Origin: Rickettsiales bacterium
Lineage (GTDB): Bacteria > Pseudomonadota > Alphaproteobacteria > Rs-D84
Reading direction: 5' to 3'
Length of the DNA stretch: 64,000 bases
NCBI GenBank assembly: GCA_031283185.1
Contig: JAITCH010000009.1
Location: 65,190-129,189, forward strand
The notes beneath the pieces were generated by a model, which was given only the letters and a program-made list of their open reading frames with translations, did not search any database and was not told where the DNA came from. Every line of letters begins with the position of its first letter. Position 1 is the stretch's first letter. A program made the position numbers and the translations under genes. Of the stretch, positions 40,109 through 49,153 are shown piece after piece.

Positions 40109-40984
40109 CTACTCGCTTTCCAGTTTCCCAGTCAGAATCAAGTTCGCCGCGAGTGCAAGTCCAACGAACGGCAGCTTTACGATTTTCGCAGTTGCTTTCA
40201 CCATACCATCGCTCAGGGCCAAATCATCAAACGCATCTTCCTTTCCAGCAAACCTTTTCTGATATGCCTTACTAATTTTCCGCGTTTGCATAGTGATGAA
40301 TACATCATAGCAGTTAAACGGCTCGTCCCAGTAAACGCCAAGGCCGAATTCCGCGCCAAGGCGCAAATAACCTTTCAGCAATGGCGGCATTTCTGCGAAT
40401 GCAAGGTCTTTATCGACATATTCTTCTGGTAGAATGTTCATGCGATCGAATTTTCCGGGTTTGACCTTCGCGCGGATAAAGGCGGGCGCGAGGTGCTTGT
40501 AGTAGATATAAGAGATTGCTTGTGCGGACGCGACTGGTTTCAGTCCAACGAACGAAGCGACTCCGAATACGAGTGCAATTTTGCGCCGCAGGATATAGTT
40601 GCCGAGTCCAATCCACAGCATATTTATTGCGATGGTCTCGCGGTATTTTTTCGCAACGCAGGCGCGGGAAAGTTCAGCGATGTTCCCGCGCGCTTTTTTA
40701 ATTTTGGAAATGTTGAATTCGTTTTCTGTGTAGAACCCGTCATATTTTTCAGCGATTTCGCGGGTTATAATGCGGTATGTGGCGACGACTTTTTTCTTGT
40801 GAACGACAATCATATAGTCTGCGTGGTTATCGTATATGTCGAATTCCTCTTGAAGTTTTTTCTGTTCATCAGAGGGTCTTGCACCTTCTTCCAAGACGAA
40901 TACTTTATATCGCAGTTTTCGGACTGCTTTTCGTTCTGCGGCCGACTTTGCGAGCCTGACTTCAAAATCACCAACTATCGCCAT
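40109..40984 (-). CDS. ornithine-acyl-ACP N-acyltransferase-like (OlsB/hemolysin-like GNAT)
   Basis: FEVRLAKSAAERKAVRKLRYKVFVLEEG; TYRIITRE; ELSRACVAKKYR; neighbours PlsC-like acyltransferase. Confidence 0.75.
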   Translation of the reverse strand: MAIVGDFEVRLAKSAAERKAVRKLRYKVFVLEEGARPSDEQKKLQEEFDIYDNHADYMIVVHKKKVVATYRIITREIAEKYDGFYTENEFNISKIKKARGNIAELSRACVAKKYRETIAINMLWIGLGNYILRRKIALVFGVASFVGLKPVASAQAISYIYYKHLAPAFIRAKVKPGKFDRMNILPEEYVDKDLAFAEMPPLLKGYLRLGAEFGLGVYWDEPFNCYDVFITMQTRKISKAYQKRFAGKEDAFDDLALSDGMVKATAKIVKLPFVGLALAANLILTGKLESE

Positions 40985-41044
40985 TTCAATCTCCTTAAAA
41001 ATCATAGCGGGTGGGGGTCTCCGAACCCCCACCCGAACATTTTC

Positions 41045-42022
41045 TTACCTTAATCTTTCCATTAATATCGCAACCGCCAGCGCATAGTTATTAGAGTTAT
41101 TCCATCGCTTAATTCGGTCAAAGTTATCATATGTCAGCCACGCGCGACCGCTTGCTCCATCGGGCGCGAATATTCCAGCGGACATATCGGATTTCGGTAG
41201 CGGACTTCCATCAACGCCGCGCACGCCTGCGGCTGACCAGGCATCAACGGACTTTTTATTTTTGACGCCCGCGGATTCAAAGTCGAATCCACGCGGCAGT
41301 TTGATTTCACGAACGACGCGCGAACTCTTGTCGAATTTCAGTTTATTCAGGAAGTTTGCGGCGGACATAATTGCATCGGCTTTGTTGTTGATGATGTCGA
41401 TTTTTCCGTCCGCGTTTCCGTCGACTCCGTATTGTTCCAGGGTAGAGGGCATAAATTGGAAATGCCCCATTGCGCCGGCCCAGGATCCGCGAATTTTGCG
41501 AACATCCAGTCGGGATTTTTCGGCTGTTTTCATCAAACTGATCAGTTGGTCGCGGAAGAACCCGCCGCGTCGCCCGTCATATATCAGCGACAGGAAGGCG
41601 TCGGTCAAATCGAATGACGCTTTATAATCGCCATAATTGGATTCCATTCCCCAAAAAGCGATAATTAATTGCCGCGGAATAGAGTATTTTTCTTCAACTT
41701 TATCAAGGATGGTTATATGTTCGCGCATCATTTTTTTGCCCAGTGATACGCGCTTGTCGTTGATCATTCGGTTCAGATATTCGTCGGCGGTTAATTTGAA
41801 TTCGGGTTGATTTCGGTCGCGCTGGATGACTTCCGGGACGAAGTTTGCATTTTGGATTACGGAGTTTATAACGGCGGGTGAAATTTTAGATTTAACGGCA
41901 AAGGCCTGAACATCGTGGAGAGTTTGGTTCCATCGGTTAGGGTCAAAGTCCTCACCTTCCGCGAGTACGGGTAGTATAAAGGTGCCGAGCACCACTGACA
42001 AAACCGCCTTATATATTTTCAT
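41045..42022 (-). CDS. lytic murein transglycosylase (MltB/SLT_2-like)
   Basis: AFWGMESNYGDY; GSWAGAMGHFQFMPSTLEQYGVDGNADGKIDI; start at internal ATG (MKIYKAVLSVVLGT). Confidence 0.9.
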   Translation of the reverse strand: MKIYKAVLSVVLGTFILPVLAEGEDFDPNRWNQTLHDVQAFAVKSKISPAVINSVIQNANFVPEVIQRDRNQPEFKLTADEYLNRMINDKRVSLGKKMMREHITILDKVEEKYSIPRQLIIAFWGMESNYGDYKASFDLTDAFLSLIYDGRRGGFFRDQLISLMKTAEKSRLDVRKIRGSWAGAMGHFQFMPSTLEQYGVDGNADGKIDIINNKADAIMSAANFLNKLKFDKSSRVVREIKLPRGFDFESAGVKNKKSVDAWSAAGVRGVDGSPLPKSDMSAGIFAPDGASGRAWLTYDNFDRIKRWNNSNNYALAVAILMERLR

Positions 42023-42030
42023 TTTATCCT

Positions 42031-42094
42031 CTAATTCCCCGCCAAGGGTGGCGGGGTGTCGCGCCGTAGCGAAGCGTAGGCGGACGGGGTGGTT
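42031..42094. repeat. type B hairpin repeat
   Basis: aattccccgccaagggtggcggggtgtcgcgccgtagcgaagcgtaggcggacggggtggttcg. Confidence 0.9.
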
Positions 42095-42156
42095 CGATTT
42101 TTCCCAAAATCTCACTCTATTTATGCTATAATACCATAAGAGAAGAGAGAAATTCA

Positions 42157-43089
42157 ATGAAAATCGGCATAATCGGGACTGGCAGTGTTGGTGGTGCGAT
42201 CGCGCGGGATTTGGTAAATTCCGGGCTGGCGACCGAACTTGCGCTACTGGACATAGACCAGACCAAGGCGATTGCGACTGCGGAAGATTTGACTCATGCG
42301 AGTGTTTTCGGGGCGGACATAAAGATTGCGGCTGGTTCTTACGCGAATCTAAAAAATTCTGACATCATAATAATCACGGCTGGCGCAAGGCAGCAGGAAG
42401 GCGAAAGCCGTGTAGATTTGGTGGAACGAAACACTCGGGCGATGCTGGACATTGTGCCGAAATTGATGCCGTATGTGGATAAAAGCAAGGTCATAATTAT
42501 TCCTGTTACGAATCCGCTGGATGTTATGACACAAGTTGTCCATAAGATTTCTGGCTTGCCTGCGGCGCGGGTTATTGGAACGGGGACGATCTTGGATTCT
42601 GCAAGGTTTCGTGCGCTTCTCGCTAAACATTTGGGTGTTTCGCACAAGTCGATTCATTGTTGGACGCTGGGTGAGCATGGGGATTCACAAATAGTAAATT
42701 GGACAGGTGCAATGGTGGGGGCGGTGCCATTGGTGGACTTTTGCGAACAGACGAAGATTCCGTTAACGGACGCCGTCAAGAAAACGATTGAGTATAAGAC
42801 GATTAATGCGGCGTATTCCATAATAAAGGGTCGGAATGCGACCTGGGATGGGATTGGCGCGGCGGCGACGGACTTGGTGCGAAGCATTGCATTGGACGAT
42901 CATCGGATATTGCCGGTGTCTATTACGACATCGGATTTCTTGCCGGAACCTGTGGCATTTTCATTGCCAAGGATAATAACGCGCGGTGGTGTTGCGGCGT
43001 CTATTTATCCGAAATTATCTTCGTATGAAAGTAAGTCTCTCCGCCAATCCGCCAAAAAGATCCTATCTCTCTACTCCTCCGTCAGTTAA
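42157..43089 (+). CDS. L-lactate dehydrogenase (LDH/MDH family)
   Basis: KIGIIGTGSVGGAIA; NPLDVMTQVV; GTGTILDSARFR; LGEHGDS. Confidence 0.85.
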   Translation: MKIGIIGTGSVGGAIARDLVNSGLATELALLDIDQTKAIATAEDLTHASVFGADIKIAAGSYANLKNSDIIIITAGARQQEGESRVDLVERNTRAMLDIVPKLMPYVDKSKVIIIPVTNPLDVMTQVVHKISGLPAARVIGTGTILDSARFRALLAKHLGVSHKSIHCWTLGEHGDSQIVNWTGAMVGAVPLVDFCEQTKIPLTDAVKKTIEYKTINAAYSIIKGRNATWDGIGAAATDLVRSIALDDHRILPVSITTSDFLPEPVAFSLPRIITRGGVAASIYPKLSSYESKSLRQSAKKILSLYSSVS

Positions 43090-43465
43090 TAAATAATTCC
43101 CCTCTCATGTGGAGGGGTGTCGCGCCGTAGCGAAGCGTAGGCGGACGGGGTGGTTGGTGCTTGATAATCGCACAAAATTCCCCTTCGCTTGATGTAGTCG
43201 CACAAAAGTCCCCTTCGCTGGCGAAGGGGTGGCACGAAGTGCCGGGGTAGTGGTAATAAAAAATAAATAAGTCATTGCCCGGCTTGACCGGGCAATCCCG
43301 GCCGCCGGGGTGGTTGGTGCTTGATAATCGCACAAAATTCCCCTTCGCTGGCGAAGGGGTGGACTGCGAAGCAGGACGGGGTAGTGGTCATAAGTCATCC
43401 CGGGGCTTGACCCCGGGATCTCGCCTTAGCGGGGTGGGGTCTCCGAACCCCACCCCGAACATTTT
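43090..43465. repeat. intergenic hairpin-repeat mosaic
   Basis: B, partial A, A, C, partial B, A, C, D elements in ~370 bp. Confidence 0.9.
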
Positions 43466-43507
43466 ATCACCTTTACTTTTACGCCTTCCCCTTTTATAAT
43501 ACCTTCT

Positions 43508-44314
43508 ATGAAACAACCGATTGCAATTATTTCTGGCGCATTGCGCCTTCCATTTCTTGTGCGGGACAGCCTGAAAAAACAAGGCTACGCGCCATATGTC
43601 ATCGGCTTAAAGAATTATGCTGATCCAAAATTGAAACCCGACCTAATGGTAAGGCTGGGCGCGGGCGGCGCGATATTCCGCGAATTAAAGAAGCGCGATA
43701 TAAAGCAGGTTATGTTTGTGGGCGCGATTGGACACCCAAAGTTTTCGGACATCAGACCAGACTTGTGGACATTTGGAATGGTGGCAAGGATTCTGACCCA
43801 AGATCGGGGTTATGATTCACTTGGGACGGCGTTGTTGCGCGAGGTTGAAAAAAAGGGTCTAAAAATTGTTGCGGCGCAGGATCTTTGTCCTGACCTTACA
43901 TTGCCAGCGGGGACACATACCAAGACCAAGCCGAACGCGCAGGACAAACGGGATATAGCGCGCGCAATAGAAGTATCAAAAATAATCGGCGCGGCGGATA
44001 TTGGACACGCGGCTGTGGTGGATAAACTTGTGCTTGGGGTAGAGGGTGCCGAAGGGACAAAAGGATTATTAGAACGCATTGCTATCCTCAAAAAGAAATT
44101 AAGCCCAAAGAAATCTGGTGTGCTTGCGAAGATGATAAAACCGGGGCAAGATTTACGAATTGATACTACGGCGATTGGGGCGGATACGATTAAAGAGGTT
44201 GCTGCGGCGGGCCTTCGCGGGATTGTTGTTGATGCAAAAAAGTGTTTAATAATTGACCGCGATGAAGTGATTAAGTTATCCAACAAACTCTCTCTTTTTC
44301 TCACCACCATCTAG
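43508..44314 (+). CDS. lpxI: UDP-2,3-diacylglucosamine pyrophosphatase LpxI (DUF1009)
   Basis: PIAIISGALRLPFLVRDSLKKQG; GAVGH-like VGAIGHPKFSDIRPD; TTAIGADTIKEVAAAGLRGIVVDAKKCLIID. Confidence 0.88.
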   Translation: MKQPIAIISGALRLPFLVRDSLKKQGYAPYVIGLKNYADPKLKPDLMVRLGAGGAIFRELKKRDIKQVMFVGAIGHPKFSDIRPDLWTFGMVARILTQDRGYDSLGTALLREVEKKGLKIVAAQDLCPDLTLPAGTHTKTKPNAQDKRDIARAIEVSKIIGAADIGHAAVVDKLVLGVEGAEGTKGLLERIAILKKKLSPKKSGVLAKMIKPGQDLRIDTTAIGADTIKEVAAAGLRGIVVDAKKCLIIDRDEVIKLSNKLSLFLTTI

Positions 44315-44317
44315 CGG

Positions 44318-44670
44318 CAGCGGGGTGGGGTCTTCCGACCCCACCCCGAACATTTTCTAATCGTCATCCCCGCGGCTTGTCGCGCCGTAGCGAAGCGTAG
44401 GCGGACGGGGTGGTTAGTGCTTGATAATCGCACAAAAGTCCTCTTCGCTTGATGTAGTCGCACAAAATTCCCCTTCGCTGGCGAAGGGGTGGACGGCGTA
44501 GCCGGACGGGGTAGTGGTAAAAAATTCCCCACCACCGAAACGGCACTTTCAGTGCCGTCATCCCCGCGAAGGCGGGGATCTCAAATTGTATAATGCAAAT
44601 AAATTCCCCGCCAAGGGTGGCGGGGTGTCGCGCCGTAGCAAAGCGTAGGCGGACGGGGTGGTTAGACCCC
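44318..44670. repeat. intergenic hairpin-repeat mosaic
   Basis: D, C with nested core, linker, A, C, B. Confidence 0.9.
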
Positions 44671-44757
44671 TCCCCCCTCTTCCATTTTCCCCTTTACTCA
44701 CCCCCCTGATTTTTTCTAAACTTCATAAAGAGAAGAATTGTATAGGGGGACACTCCA

Positions 44758-47700
44758 ATGTATTTAAGAAAAATCGGCTTATTTCTTGCCGCGATAATTA
44801 TGGCGATACCGGCGCATTCGGCGCAGACCTCGTTTCAGCAGGCGTCGCAGTTGCTATTGGCTGCGCGTCAAGGCAACGGGGCAGAGGTTCAGCGTCTGAT
44901 AGCGATGGGTGTGGATGTAAATTACCGCGATCCGTCCGGGATGAGTTTGGCTTGCACAGCGATAATGAATAACGATCGCGGCACGGCGCAGTTGTTGCAA
45001 AGTTTCGGTGCGGACGCATCGCGTTGCGATCAAGAGATTCGGAATTTCAGACGCGCTAATATAGAGCCTTCTCAGTCGGGGATATTTTCAGGGCTCAGCA
45101 GCACGCAAAGTATGGTTCTTGCGGCGGGCGGCGCGGCGTTGGGTGTTGGCGCATTGGGCTATTTGGCGGGACTTTATACGGATGGGAATAATAATCCGCT
45201 TCCGAACGAAAGCACTAATCGCCCGGGCCAGGGCGGCGGTGGCGGGACTACGCCCGGCGAAACGATAACGATTCCGAATGCGCCGAATAATTGCACTAAT
45301 TGCGCGGGCGATTGGGCAACGGCGCAGATAGCGGCATCGAATCCGGCGACCGCGGCCGGAAATTTTGCAAGGATGTCGGCCAGTGGCGCGCTTATAAATG
45401 CGGGCTTGGCTGCGAATCCACAGGTGGATTTAAGAAGTAATGACGCGTGGTGGCGGAACGGCCGGCAGAATTATTTATTGTTGAATAGTTATTATGATGC
45501 GAACGCGCGGGGATATTTCGGACAGAAGATCTTGCGTGTTGACGCCACTCGAAATCCTGTGGCATCAAGTCATTTCACGACTCAGATACCTGACACATTT
45601 GGCGGCCAGGTTGTGAATGCGGGCGCGCCGGTCAGCATTGCGCTGATAACGAATAGCGGAATAACGCGCAGCGGCAATTTAATGGACGAAACGATTTCCG
45701 GCGATGGCGATACTATGGCGGACATTGTTTATGCGAAGGTTAACGGCAATGGTGGAACGGCGACACCGACTCTTGAAGCCGCTGCTGCGAACAGGTATTG
45801 GAATTTGATTGTTAATCGGATGACTGGCGGCTTTGATAACGGCACTTCATCTGAAAGGCCTGGGTTTAATTTTGCATTAACGGCGTCGTTCGGGGATTTT
45901 TTAATGAAGTATGCTGGCGCAAATCCCAGCACTTGCACGGCAAGTGGTTGGACGGCGGGGAATTGCCCTGGGGTTTCATCGGCTAATTATACTGCGGCGT
46001 TGACGGCGTATCAGCAGGCGGCGTCAGTGTTTAATCAACGCAAGACTTTGGATTATTTCGCAGGCATAAATGATGCGGGCGCGACGGGTCAGGCATTGGC
46101 GAATTTCCAATGGAAATGGTATAGCAATTCTGCGAATCAAACTGATTTCATTAATCTTTTTTCTATTAACGGCACTCCGCCGACTGGCGCGTGCAGTCTG
46201 ACTGCCGTGCAATCCGGCACAAATTGCAATGGTATGGATGCGACAAGTTTTTTAATCGCGCAAAAGGCGTGGACATTATATAATGGCGGGACGATTGATG
46301 GCGATATATTGGCGGGCTTGACTTGGTGGCTGGGTGAAATTGGAATATCGAATCCGGCGGCATCTGCGGCGGTTATATTTGGATTGTATCAGAATCAAGA
46401 AAGTTTTTATGATGATTCATTGCTGGCGAAAATTTTAATCGGCAGATACGGACAGAATGACGATTGGCAGGGCGGCTATGTTCCGAATGCCCAGTTGATG
46501 GTTGTTAAAACTGGTAATGGCAAGGGTGTTGATGTAGACGGGAACGAAGTAGATATTGATTATACTAATTTCCGTGCGTTGCTTGCGGCCTTTGATACGG
46601 CGTCTAACCCTGGCACTAATACCAGCACATCGTTCAAGCCGACTATTTTGGCGAATGCGGCGTTGCCGACATTTTCCAAATTGACTGATACTGCGACTGC
46701 GGATGGCCTGCGCGGATTGATAATAAATAATCAGAATCAAACGGAACGCGAAAATGCATTTGGTAATGCCATAAATAAATATTATAACCAAGAAGACAAT
46801 GTTCGCACGCCGGGATTTGATGCGTTGACGCTTTTCAATAGGTATAATACTAATAATGATGCTACGCCTATGCTTATATTTGGCGCGGGTGATTATTCTG
46901 CGGGTCTTGGTCTGGGGCAGATTCAGACAGCGACATTTGAAAATCTGGCTCCGTGGATTTGGGCTGGATTAAAGCATTCGTTTATGACGGCGGTTGCGGT
47001 GCAGGCGGTGGACGGGACAAGCGGAATTGCATTGTCGGGGCTTGCTTCATATGATGCAGATTCGGCATTAAAAATTAGGTTATCGCAGTATTATGATCAG
47101 GACGGAGATTTATATCGTTCACGCGCTTGCGGTGTGGTTGCGGGCTTGGGCGTAGCGGGCGGGATTGATCCGTGGTGTTTTGCATCGCCGGGATTAACAT
47201 CGGAACAAGCGGTTGCAAGTTTGGCTGGAAATGTTGGACTGCTTTCGTCAGCGTTTAGTTATATGACTATGCGGCAGATATTCACGCTTATTGCTGTTTC
47301 ATCGGATAGATTGGCGATGACTGCGGCTGATTTGAAGGACAAATATGAATTGCCCGGTGAATATCAGTCAATGGTTGATGCGGGAATGGATTATAAAACC
47401 GTATTTGCCCAAGTGTTCGGCTATGGATTGGCGAATCTGCAACGCGCGACATTGCCCGGGTCCAAGGTTCATATATTAACGACTAATGGCAATATATTTT
47501 CAACAACCAACTCTGGTAATAATTCCAATACGGCGAGTTGGACTGCGCGCGCGGCGACATTGGGATTGCACCTGACCTCAGTCGGTTCTAATTTCATACA
47601 AAGCACGGGGTGGACGCCAAGTTTTGCATTCGGGACGCAACTTCACGGGATAAACGCGCCGATGTTTGATATATTGGAATCCGAAGACGGCACTATGTCC

Positions 47701-48729
47701 ATCCCGCGCATTTGGCATCAATCCGCGGATTTTGTAGCGATGCGTTCGTCCTTGGACCTGCTCGACAATTTCCAACAATTCGCAACTGACAGCCCGACTA
47801 TATACGACCACGAAGGTGTGAAAATTGGATTGTCGCAGGGATTGGATTACGAGAATAAATCATTTGTCCGCGATGCAACGCTTAACCTAGATAGCGATAA
47901 TTCGTTCGCCGATTTCAGTTATAAGAAATCATCCGCGAACCACAGGGACGGAGTTTTGGGGCTTGCTTCGGACACGACAAAAATGGGCGCGGGATTAAAA
48001 TCGGACGGCTTTTCATTTGGGGTAAGTGGATTTAACGGCACGATAAAAATCTCGGATGCATTGCTTGACCAAAGCAACGCGGATACCAAACAGAACCTTG
48101 GAAGAATCTATGGCGCACAACTGAATGCCGGATATAAAACTGAAACATTGCAGGCGACATTATCTGCCGGTTCTGCGATTGAATCAGATACGATACTCGG
48201 CGCATATGGGTCGGGATTGTTGGAACTCGGCGGCAGCAATTCAATCTTCGCCCGGTTTGATTTTAATAAGTCATTGCCCGACTTGATCGGGCAATCTCGG
48301 CCGCTTAAAATTTCCATATCATCCGAAGTCGCCCGCACCACTCCAAACAAGACGCAGAATTATGTCATAAATAATATGTCGGAATTTATTTCGACGGCGG
48401 CATCGGCGAAATTGGATTGGGGAAATTTGTCCGTTGGGGTAGCCTTGCCGCTTGCAGTGGTTCACGGAACAATGGATTATTTAGATGTGCAAATGTGGAC
48501 GGACGAAACGGAGGACGGGTATAAGTTAATGGTAGATGCCAGCCTTCATAATATCAATATGGCTAATTCTGAGCGCGAAGTTCGTCTGAATGCAGAGTAT
48601 AAATTGGAATTGGGAGAATTTACAACTGCGAACCTCGGCGCGATTTATCGCATTAATCCCAATAACACTGCCCAGTTCGGCAACGAGTCTATATTAATGC
48701 TCAAACTCTCCCATAAATTGGGAATATAA
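44758..48729 (+). CDS. autotransporter-like protein: ankyrin-like N-terminus, subtilase-like passenger, C-terminal beta barrel
   Basis: Signal peptide; LLLAARQGNGAEVQRLIAMGVDVNYRDPSGMSLACTAI ankyrin-like; VPNAQLMVVK and SLAGNVGLLSSAFSYMTMRQIFTLI resemble subtilase; barrel-like C-term. Confidence 0.7.
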   Translation: MYLRKIGLFLAAIIMAIPAHSAQTSFQQASQLLLAARQGNGAEVQRLIAMGVDVNYRDPSGMSLACTAIMNNDRGTAQLLQSFGADASRCDQEIRNFRRANIEPSQSGIFSGLSSTQSMVLAAGGAALGVGALGYLAGLYTDGNNNPLPNESTNRPGQGGGGGTTPGETITIPNAPNNCTNCAGDWATAQIAASNPATAAGNFARMSASGALINAGLAANPQVDLRSNDAWWRNGRQNYLLLNSYYDANARGYFGQKILRVDATRNPVASSHFTTQIPDTFGGQVVNAGAPVSIALITNSGITRSGNLMDETISGDGDTMADIVYAKVNGNGGTATPTLEAAAANRYWNLIVNRMTGGFDNGTSSERPGFNFALTASFGDFLMKYAGANPSTCTASGWTAGNCPGVSSANYTAALTAYQQAASVFNQRKTLDYFAGINDAGATGQALANFQWKWYSNSANQTDFINLFSINGTPPTGACSLTAVQSGTNCNGMDATSFLIAQKAWTLYNGGTIDGDILAGLTWWLGEIGISNPAASAAVIFGLYQNQESFYDDSLLAKILIGRYGQNDDWQGGYVPNAQLMVVKTGNGKGVDVDGNEVDIDYTNFRALLAAFDTASNPGTNTSTSFKPTILANAALPTFSKLTDTATADGLRGLIINNQNQTERENAFGNAINKYYNQEDNVRTPGFDALTLFNRYNTNNDATPMLIFGAGDYSAGLGLGQIQTATFENLAPWIWAGLKHSFMTAVAVQAVDGTSGIALSGLASYDADSALKIRLSQYYDQDGDLYRSRACGVVAGLGVAGGIDPWCFASPGLTSEQAVASLAGNVGLLSSAFSYMTMRQIFTLIAVSSDRLAMTAADLKDKYELPGEYQSMVDAGMDYKTVFAQVFGYGLANLQRATLPGSKVHILTTNGNIFSTTNSGNNSNTASWTARAATLGLHLTSVGSNFIQSTGWTPSFAFGTQLHGINAPMFDILESEDGTMSIPRIWHQSADFVAMRSSLDLLDNFQQFATDSPTIYDHEGVKIGLSQGLDYENKSFVRDATLNLDSDNSFADFSYKKSSANHRDGVLGLASDTTKMGAGLKSDGFSFGVSGFNGTIKISDALLDQSNADTKQNLGRIYGAQLNAGYKTETLQATLSAGSAIESDTILGAYGSGLLELGGSNSIFARFDFNKSLPDLIGQSRPLKISISSEVARTTPNKTQNYVINNMSEFISTAASAKLDWGNLSVGVALPLAVVHGTMDYLDVQMWTDETEDGYKLMVDASLHNINMANSEREVRLNAEYKLELGEFTTANLGAIYRINPNNTAQFGNESILMLKLSHKLGI
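48265..48303. repeat. type C hairpin repeat inside autotransporter CDS
   Basis: aataagtcattgcccgacttgatcgggcaatctcggcc -> NKSLPDLIGQSRP in frame. Confidence 0.92.
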
Positions 48730-48734
48730 TTTAA

Positions 48735-48990
48735 AGCGGGGTGGGGTCTCCTGACCCCGCCCCGAACATTTTCTCATCTTATTATTACCGCACCCACCTA
48801 CTCAACTCGTCAGCCCCGCGGCTTGTCGCGCCGTAGCGAAGCGTAGGCGGAAGGCGGGGCTAGGGCTAAAAATCGCGGGCGTAGCCCGCCAAAATAAATA
48901 AGTCATTGCCCGGCTTGACCGGGCAATCTCGGCCGAAAAAAAATTCCCATTCTCTATTTTTTTGTCATTCCCGCGTCAGCGGGTAATATC
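48735..48990. repeat. intergenic hairpin-repeat mosaic (D, nested C/F, C)
   Basis: Includes gtcagccccgcgg[cttgtcgcgccgtagcgaagcgtaggcgga]aggcggggct nested arrangement. Confidence 0.88.
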
Positions 48991-48991
48991 T

Positions 48992-49146
48992 CAAAAAATC
49001 CAACTTTGTCGCAACGGCGCGTCAGGCCGTCCAATACCAAGGAAACCCGACCTGCGGTGTATTGTATATACATAAAGTGTCGGGTTTCAGAAGTGTAGTG
49101 GACGGAAATGACGCGGCGGGATGAAAAACAAAGTTAGGATTTTTTG
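48992..49146. ncRNA. Long-hairpin element, subtype G copy 2
   Basis: CAAAAAATCC/GGATTTTTTG + AACTTTG/CAAAGTT outer helix; CGCGTCA/TGACGCG inner helix covaries with copy at 2247..2402. Confidence 0.65.
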
Positions 49147-49153
49147 TCCTTAT

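Noticed and set aside
48999-49040. Possible pseudoknot ACGGC(GCGTCAG)GCCGT with loop pairing to TGACGCG in subtype G
   Set aside because: The same bases form a simpler nested stem (CGCGTCA/TGACGCG around CCGTCC/GGACGG); no need to invoke a pseudoknot
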